From: Hirundichthys speculiger
Taxonomy: Eukaryota > Chordata > Actinopteri > Beloniformes > Exocoetidae
DNA length: 64,000 nucleotides
NCBI GenBank assembly: GCA_018398805.1
Contig: JAGFBZ010000739.1
Span: 1-64,000, forward strand
Direction of reading: 5' to 3'
Shown: piece after piece, positions 57,257-64,000 of the stretch
How the letters are laid out: every line of letters starts with the position of its first letter
How positions within the stretch are numbered: the first letter of the stretch is position 1
Position numbers and translations under genes: made by a program
The notes under the pieces: generated by a model
The model's database searches: none
Told to the model about the DNA's origin: nothing
Seen by the model: only the letters and a program-made list of their open reading frames with translations

Positions 57257-60081
57257 TATTTGACCTGAGTGGAAAAGGTTGGACTACTCACCCTTCTTCT
57301 ACCCCAACCTTTCCTCTGTACCTTTTCAGTTTATGTATTACCACTTACTGTACCTTGTATTTTCCTTCAATATTAATTACATATTTCAAACATTAACATT
57401 AGCAGGACACAGTTATTATCTAAGTGAAGATACCAGTGTAATGATGTTCTTGTGTTGTGGCTGACAGTCTGGTCAAAGGAAAGTTTGAATGGACACATTT
57501 GAGTTCCTGCAAATCCTGTATAGAGAGAGGAAACCTTTCTTCATTTATTTTTTATTTAAGATGACAGAAATAAATCATGATGTTTGGCCAAACAAAAGAA
57601 AAACTGCCCACAAAGTAATGAACACAATCAGAGGCCACATTGCTCTCATCTTCCAGAGAACAAAGGGCTCCCAGTTTGGTTTCACCTCTGCTTTTGTCTC
57701 CGTTTTGGACTTATTTACATGGACCTAATATGACCTGAGGATCTGTAATAATTTACCATATAAAAGTCCAGTGCCTGTGTCTTTATTTTATCAGAATTTA
57801 CTGACATTAATCCCAAGATATGTCATAATATAATATAATGCCAAGAGTCCCCAGTTAATTTAAATAGGGCATAAAATGTCAGAGTTGTTCAGAGGATGCA
57901 AAGGTTTTCGAAAGATCAATTACCAGAAAAAAAAAAAAACTTTCAGTACCCTGAAATAAGTAATTTTAGAAAAATGGGCTATTGTATTTAAATATATGTT
58001 ATATTAAAACTATATTTTGGTGCCTTATTGTATAATACTGATTCATAAGTCTGTGACTTTTCCTTCTAGATCCTGGCCTGTTGAGGCCCATCGCTTCTGA
58101 TTATCATTCTGGCTCCATCAAGTTACTAAGTTTTGATTTGTAGACTTCTAAAGAACTTATCTCAAGGTCCTCATGTTTTTCATGTGAAGTTTAAAGACAG
58201 CCGTTTCCTACTGGCAATTTGTCATTTCTGATCATCCTGCATTTTGTGATGTGAGTAATGACCTCTCTGAATTGTATACGACTTGGAGAATAAATCCACT
58301 TTGTACCTCTGTCGTAGTCAGTGTATCGTTTAATTGTCGATTGACTGTCTCACTAGTACACACTAAGTGTATATACTTATAAATAAGATATTGTTACGTA
58401 TAAATTTGGGTATGTGTTATCTTTACAGAGGCCTACTGTCAGTTTAGAATCATCAGTCATTCGTGGTTTTGGACTGTGTTGGGATGCTGGACTACCTGGA
58501 GAAACACCCAATTAGGTGTGAGGGGTACCTTCAGACTCCGCTCAGGAAAGCTCTAGCTAAGATTTTAAAAGAGAAAGCTTTTCTTGCCGTGGCAGTAAGC
58601 ATTAACCACCTTCTACAACACTGCCCTGCCCTTGGAGGATTTCGTACTCTTGTAAAACGTTGTCCCCTGTCCGCCTTTATCTTTTCATTGGTGATCCCCG
58701 AGAGACGGATCAATCAAGCTCTGCAGAGATCAACTCACGAAAAAGCTGTATTAGCGCACGAATGACTGACACTGAAAGACATCCGCATGCTGAAGCGGTG
58801 CGGTTCGAACTGGAAGCTGTAGGCAGACGTTTGAAGGCGGTGGCACTGACTGGACAGGCTGTATACTGGGTGATATCCGGTAACATCACAAACGCAGCAG
58901 AGGTGTCCACAGACTGGTCTTCACCTCTACAGCAAAAAGAAAGTCTTTTTTAATAGACTCCAGGATGGTGAGCTGGTGAGCCTGGCAGCTGTAAAGACTT
59001 CATTCAAACTGTGAAAGTTCAGAATTGCCATACACACAAAAAAAGATGCGCCTCACATTTTGTTCAATTGCAAAGAATATCAACAAAAGCTCCATTTCTG
59101 TCAAATTTGTCCAGTTATCGCTGAGCACTTGGAGACTCAGTGCAGCAGTTCTCTGCACCAGATTGGCTGCACTGTCTCTGCGATAAGAAATGGATGGCAG
59201 CGGAGCTGTCTGTCTTGCTTCTACGCCGCCAAACTTCGGAAAATAAGCCAGACATTTTTCTTCTTAGCGGCCAAACTTAACTGAAAAGCATAATAGAGAA
59301 CAGTGCAAATCTTTGTCGTGGCATCATTTAGCACTGGAAGGATTACTGTGTCAGATATAGATTCAGTCTTGTCTGACAGTCATGCTCGGTCTCATTACCG
59401 GCGTCTCAAATGTTGGAGCTTTGTCAAAGCCCCTGGCATATCTGGGATGCACATGAGGCAGTCTTTTGCATCAGAGTTGTGATGCACTGGCTCCAACAAC
59501 ATCAGACACCGGCAGTAAATGTTCCAAATGTCATCATGAGCATCCTCATAAGTTGACAGGAAGGGAAGTTGAGAATCAAAACAGGAAGGGGAGACTGAAG
59601 TTCAAAATGATGTTACGACAACTATTTTTCTAATTTTTTCTTCCCATGTGTTCATTCTTTTCATTTGAGTTTCTTCACTGTTGGGTTTAGGGAAGACTGT
59701 TTCCTGGTTAGGTTGATTTGCCACACACTGAGGAGAATAGGGGCTGAGATTCATCACTTCAAACTTTACCCCAAAACCAAAGAAGTACTGCAAAAATTGA
59801 AAAAGAAAGGTAAACAAACATCTTAAAAAGGGTAATCTGAACTACAAGTGAGGCCAGACAAAGACATCAGGGGAACACTGCAACTCCGGAGATATGAAAG
59901 GCTGCAGTGTGTTGCACTTGAACCTCTGCTGTGGAATCCACATTCATTTTTGTGAGTGCATGTCCCCCCTTGACTTGTGGGTAGTCGCTCAAGTCGGCTC
60001 AAAGTAAGGGTGAGCAGGTTTTAGGCATCGAAAAATGAAGTTTCTGGATTCACTTTACAACTCAGTTGTGTGTGATGCATT
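57257..60081. other. No gene confirmed; two overlapping open frames at 58463-58953
   Basis: Mostly AT-rich. A 100-codon frame (58463-58765, beginning GTG) and a 97-codon frame (58660-58953) overlap on the plus strand in a GC-richer patch. Neither has a recognised domain, an upstream acceptor or a polyadenylation signal in a convincing place. They may be a decayed retrogene or TE piece. Confidence 0.35.
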
Positions 60082-60085
60082 TTAA

Positions 60086-61708
60086 AGGTCTCATTTCATG
60101 GTATTTCCATAAATTCTGCGTTGGTCTCTTGTCTGAAATAATGCCCTGAGAGTTGGTTTCAATGAAAAATATGCCACAGTTGTCTTGTTTAAAGCTGTTT
60201 TAGTTAGCTGATAACAAGAGCGGGGATAGTACGAGAGGAATTTTTAATTGATATTAATGATATGCAAACGTCTCGCCTCTGATTGGCTAACAGCACTGTG
60301 ATGCTCCCTTCAGTTCTCCTTCAGTTGGTTTCCGTCAACTTAGAGATAACAAGCAACAAATGGCAAAACACGCAAAAAATGTCTTCAGAGATACAGCCAT
60401 ATTTTTTTTAAATCCTGGCCATAGAACTCTGTAAACACCAAGTTATCCAATTTTAGGTTGGAAGATTATAGATTTAGCAAGCTAACAGAAGTTAGCTTCT
60501 GTTAGCTTGGTAGAAGTTACCGAGTCGTTATGGACAACGTTACCATACTTACAGCTTGTCCCAGTGTCATCATGCTATAGCCCAGTGGTTCTTAACCTTG
60601 TTGGAGGGACTGAACCTCACCAGTTTCATATGCACACTCACCGAACCCTTCTTTATTAGAAAATAAAATATGATTTTTTCTTCAAGTTCAAGTCATAGGT
60701 ATATGTTGTACTGGTGCACAAAATGAACCGTACATTAACATCAGTGTGTTCAAAAAACAAAACCATTCCAATGCACGAACTGCATGAATTACATACCTGA
60801 CTAATTATTTATTCTATTTATCATTCATTTTCTGAACCCGCTTTATCCGACCACTTTCTTTTTTTGCGCGACATAGTTAGTATGGATGCACGATGTACCA
60901 TCATGCCAGTCATAAGTCGACTTCTGAACACCAAATTCCCTGATTGGCCAAGCAATGTAACGTGATCACCTGTAGCCAGTGATGGCCAAGCGGGGCGTGT
61001 CATCATGAATCATATGAGTCAGGTGCGTGTCTTGACCTCTGCCGAACCCCTGAGACTGACTCAATCCAGGTTAAGAACCACTGCTATAGCCTATTAACGA
61101 GTAGAATAACTTCTGAAACAACAACCGTTGTAGGAAAAAAATCTGTTTGTACTTACAGCCTGTGAGCTGGTGGTCGATGTTGGTACCGTAATTGGTAATA
61201 TCAACCAAAGGACTTCGAATAGTCCTTTGGTTGAAATGAACAGAATGCACAAGTAAAGTTGCGTTATAGTTCGCTGGTGGTGTTCAGAAAATAAATTCCA
61301 ACCATTTCTTCTTCCTCTTTCTGAGGCAAGACATGCAATGTAGTTCTGTTACTGTTGCAAACAGCACGGCCACAAACTTTCACTGCCATGTTTTTGAATT
61401 GTTAGCTTCTCTTTGTTAGCTCGTTAGCGACCTACCAAAATAAGCTCTGCTCCCTGCCTGCAGAAAGCCAGCAGCCAACAATGTTTTTCCGGGGGCGGGG
61501 TTACGAGGCACTGCATAGCTAATGTTCAATGTGACGTAAGCTGGTACGGCTTTTACAATCTGCTCGTGTTTCCGACTGTTTTCTATCACAGGCTGATGCA
61601 GATTACAGGGGTAGAAGAGCATTTTGAAGCTGAGCATGCAAGTGCAACTTAAACTGACCTATGGTATAAAAAATAAGTATTAAACAATTTTGTTTTGGAG
61701 GGAGACCT
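60086..61708. mobile_element. TTAA-flanked non-autonomous DNA element
   Basis: AGGTCTC at 60086 and its inverse GAGACCT ending at 61708 are each flanked by TTAA (60082-60085 and 61709-61712), the target used by piggyBac and Kolobok transposons. The matching terminal repeat is short. Inside are two perfect hairpins (60478-60509 and 61201-61234), repeated GTTAGC words and a nested hAT MITE. No transposase was found. Confidence 0.6.
60583..61083. mobile_element. hAT MITE, 501 bp, perfect TSD, nested
   Basis: CAGTGGTTCTTAACCTTG and, reversed, CAGTGGTTCTTAACCTGG form a near-perfect inverted repeat. Identical CTATAGCC duplications flank it (60575-60582 and 61084-61091). It sits inside the TTAA-flanked element and itself contains a short SINE tail piece near 60815-60850 (TTCTGAACCCGCTTTATCC). 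Confidence 0.95.
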
Positions 61709-61712
61709 TTAA

Positions 61713-62851
61713 GGTACTTATATTTTTAATATTTGGATCAAAAGACACAATATTTCTCTTAGATTTGTTGAAATTTACATGTACTGTATATCGGGTGCAT
61801 CTACATGCCCACACAAAGTCTTTTTTCACACCACAGTTGAATACTTGTGTGACTGAATGTTTCACCCAAATATTTAGATTTAAATATTTTGACAAATACA
61901 CACTGGAGTAACATAACTAACATAATTTTTTACACGGGCTCTTGTATGAAGACAGCTGTGATAGATCCGGCAGCACCGCCATGACCCTCAGTAGGAACTG
62001 ATCGATGGAAAAAGAATGAATGAATGGCACTGTTTGACCATACAGATCAATATCTCATGTTTGCACAAGCATCGCTGTATTGTTACCATACATACAGTCT
62101 GAAGATTTTTTTTCTATGAAATAACAATTTCATTTTACTTTATTATGAAAGCCACTATATAAATGGAACAGAGTCAATGATAAAGAGTGTCTTTTATGTC
62201 ATAGTCATCATAACAACAACCAGCATCATCATCACCATCTTTTAGGAAATAAGTCTTTAAGGTTCCTCCAGAGCTCCATTGTCTTCCAACAAAATGCATC
62301 CTTGAGCTTCTCATAAATTCTATTCAGTCGTAACCATATTTTGAGTGACGTCAGGTGTCCTGTCTTCACTTTTTCTAGCTTCCTCATGTTATCTTCAGGG
62401 GGTTTTACCTGTCTGAGCTGCCTCTGCTTTCTTTGTCTTACGGAGCATTAAGTGTCAGTGTGTTACATCTGTTTGGCACAAATGCTGCCCAGTCTCCATC
62501 ACAGTCAATCATCTCACTTGGAAGTTTACATGAAATTACATTTTTTTTGATAGCATGATAGCATTTTACTGTCTTAAAATCACCATATTGAAAAGCTTTA
62601 TTTCTTTGTCTTATAGCTTGGTTGTATCCAGACTATCACCTGCAATACAGCCTCTTTGACTAATATACGTGCTCCCTTTTTTCTGTTTAAAACCTTTTTT
62701 TTTTTTTTAAAAAAAAAACCCAAAACATTTGCCTTGTAGTCAACTTCTGAAACTGTCTGATTATGTAACTTGATAAACTTGCTGCTCTTTACGCATAGTA
62801 AGTGCAGGTGAAAAACAGAACCTGTTTGACCAGATAAATAGCACTAAAGTC
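61713..62851. other. No gene recognised; one SINE tail
   Basis: AT-rich DNA with a SINE tail at 61955-62025 and T/A runs at about 62696-62718. No exon was recognised. Confidence 0.4.
61955..62025 (+). repeat. SINE 3' tail fragment
   Basis: GCCATGACCCTCAGTAGGA followed by an AATGAATGAATGG end is the tail of the SINE family at 52495-52810. The rest of the element is absent. Confidence 0.55.
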
Positions 62852-63059
62852 ATAGGCCCCATTCGTACACGTCCCCTTACCCATTAACGCTTGCCGCTAA
62901 CCACAAATTGCGGGTATAGGAACCTCCGCTAACCGCTAATGCAATCTTCCACTCTCTAAAGCCGCTAACCATTATGCCGACTCCTTTACTCACTTGGTGT
63001 GGCAATGGGCGTGTCTTTTGCCCTTTCCGTAAACTTGGTATCTTGCAATCGTGGGTTTA

Positions 63060-63104
63060 GGGTTGCGGGTAGCGGGTGGTCAGACCGCCCGCTACCCGCA
63101 ACCC
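63060..63104. repeat. 22-bp-arm hairpin of the Harbinger family
   Basis: GGGTTGCGGGTAGCGGGTGG and its inverse, with one mismatch, flank a one-base loop. It sits at the same relative place as the 145-bp palindrome of copy 1, but its words are GCGGGTA-type where copy 1 has TTGGGTA-type. Confidence 0.9.
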
Positions 63105-63249
63105 GCATGTTGGCGCATTCAAGAGTGCGTCCAAAAGGCATCAATGTGCGTCCACCTGGTCACATATGAACGTGCACAAACAGCTCTACCTCTCTGAATT
63201 AACTCTTGTATAAAAAGCGTGATTTGGCTTCAGTTGAACCTCTGAGAAA

Positions 63250-63346
63250 ATGGCAGAGATTCGTCTTAAACGGCTTGCTCGCCAGTTAAACCATAGACGA
63301 CCAGAGCGTGTTTACTGGGAGCGCACCAACTATCTGGGACTTTCAG
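63250..63346 (+). pseudogene. First exon relic of a Harbinger-encoded protein
   Basis: ATG at 63250 opens MAEIRLKRLARQLNHRRPER and continues VYWERTNYLGLS to a CAG|GTAGCC donor-like site at 63346/63347; unspliced it stops three codons later. A pyrimidine-poor ATATATCAG acceptor-like site at about 63393 precedes an arginine/glutamate-rich frame. Basic N-termini of this sort occur in Harbinger element proteins, but no nuclease domain is left. The identification rests on its position inside the element. Confidence 0.4.
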
Positions 63347-63711
63347 GTAGCCTATAGGAATTGTCTGTGTAAATATAATTATATGTATATATCAGTGCAG
63401 AGGAGGAGGAGGAAGGAAGAGGAGGAAGCTCTACAGCAGAGTCCCAGACAAGCTGCACATGAGAGCTGCTCTGATCTGGATGAAAAGATGCTCCATAGCA
63501 ATGTTTGCGGGTAGCGCAACCTGCTCTTAAAGGCAATGGCTACTGACACACTGATTGGTTTAACAGGTGGAACGCCCTAACCACTCCTATGTATAATGTA
63601 GCGGGTAGCGCAGGTGGGATAGCGGGTTTAGCAAGAGTGGAAGATTGCATTCTTTGCCATCCTATCCCTTAATAGCAGCTTTCGCAGATCTAGCGGAAGA
63701 TCGGGCCCATA

Positions 63712-64000
63712 GTTCCGCAAACCCAAAAGGCAAAACTCACTAAATTTACTTTGCATAATGTTCATTATCAAATTTCTGGGTCTCTTTTTCTGAGGTGTTA
63801 GCTATTTTGACCTAATAAAAAGAAAGAAAAATGCAGAACTGCCATAATTATATCTATATTGCATTGTATTATGTGTTTTCAATGGAGTGTAAATACATTG
63901 TAAATTTCCATATAATGAATGTTTGTCGTTTTTTTTTAAGTGCTAAAGAGTGTTTTATGACCACAATGAAAAAAAAACTTTGGAAACAGAAATTTTCGTG
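63712..64000. other. No gene recognised
   Basis: AT-rich DNA to the window edge; nothing identifiable on either strand. Confidence 0.4.

Larger units (their letters stand above)
62855..63708 (+). mobile_element. PIF/Harbinger element, copy 2
   Basis: The right end, reversed, is GGGCCCGATCTTCCGC; the left end GGCCCCATTCGTAC is mutated. ATA lies on both sides (62852-62854 and 63709-63711), a 3-bp duplication. It shares the GCAACCTGCTCTTAAAGGCA block, the GC-rich GAGGAGGAGGAGG block and the central hairpin with 47178-48473, in opposite orientation. It keeps a short start of an element gene at 63250. Confidence 0.8.

Noticed and set aside
1..64000. CRISPR arrays, bacterial operons, tRNA or rRNA genes
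   Set aside because: No regularly spaced repeats with unique spacers, no operon-like gene packing, and no cloverleaf beyond the SINE box B.

Overview
The window looks like nuclear DNA from a teleost fish. It is AT-rich, has vertebrate-type splice sites, carries many microsatellites, and is crowded with repeat families typical of fish: hAT and Tc1/mariner MITEs, a Harbinger family, RLE-type, L1-type and L2-like LINE pieces, and a tRNA-like SINE. No CRISPR, operon, rRNA or tRNA gene was seen.

Genes, both on the minus strand. (1) Left part: 5' exons of a gene of the TTC39 family (tetratricopeptide repeat protein 39, cytoplasmic TPR proteins). A 105-nt exon at 6069-6173 carries the start of the conserved TPR region. 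Two candidate upstream exons, a 38-nt exon with an ATG (10766-10803) and a 54-nt cassette-like exon (14841-14894), end in the same codon phase, so they can join it alternatively. The rest of the gene must lie left of base 1. (2) Middle: a terminal exon and about 1 kb of 3' UTR (28500-29607) of a second, unidentified minus-strand gene, whose other exons would lie to the right. Bases 14.9-28.5 kb would then be intergenic or hold the unseen TTC39 first exon and promoter.

Mobile elements fill much of the rest. Many keep terminal inverted repeats and target-site duplications (TSDs) that can be read directly. hAT-type elements with identical 8-bp TSDs lie at 19445-20064, 22065-22416, 34329-35145, 47039-49450, 51291-52410, 56746-57248 and 60583-61083; decayed TSDs are seen at 27572-27997, 44587-45637 and 6409-6821. 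There are also two copies of one Harbinger family (47178-48473 and 62855-63708), a TA-flanked fold-back element with a minisatellite core (20939-21468), a TTAA-flanked element (60086-61708), Tc1 transposase wrecks, and LINE/SINE fragments. Nesting is common and reaches three levels at 47-49 kb.

Most notable: a hAT-ended element carrying a MADF/Myb-SANT-like exon; a Harbinger family built around a long hairpin; a fold-back element whose 83-bp arms enclose a 300-bp minisatellite; a duplicated and inverted structure at 25.8-26.1 kb; and the alternative first exons of the TTC39-like gene. Functions of the coding exons are inferred from short peptides only. All family names for repeats come from recalled sequence character, not from a search.
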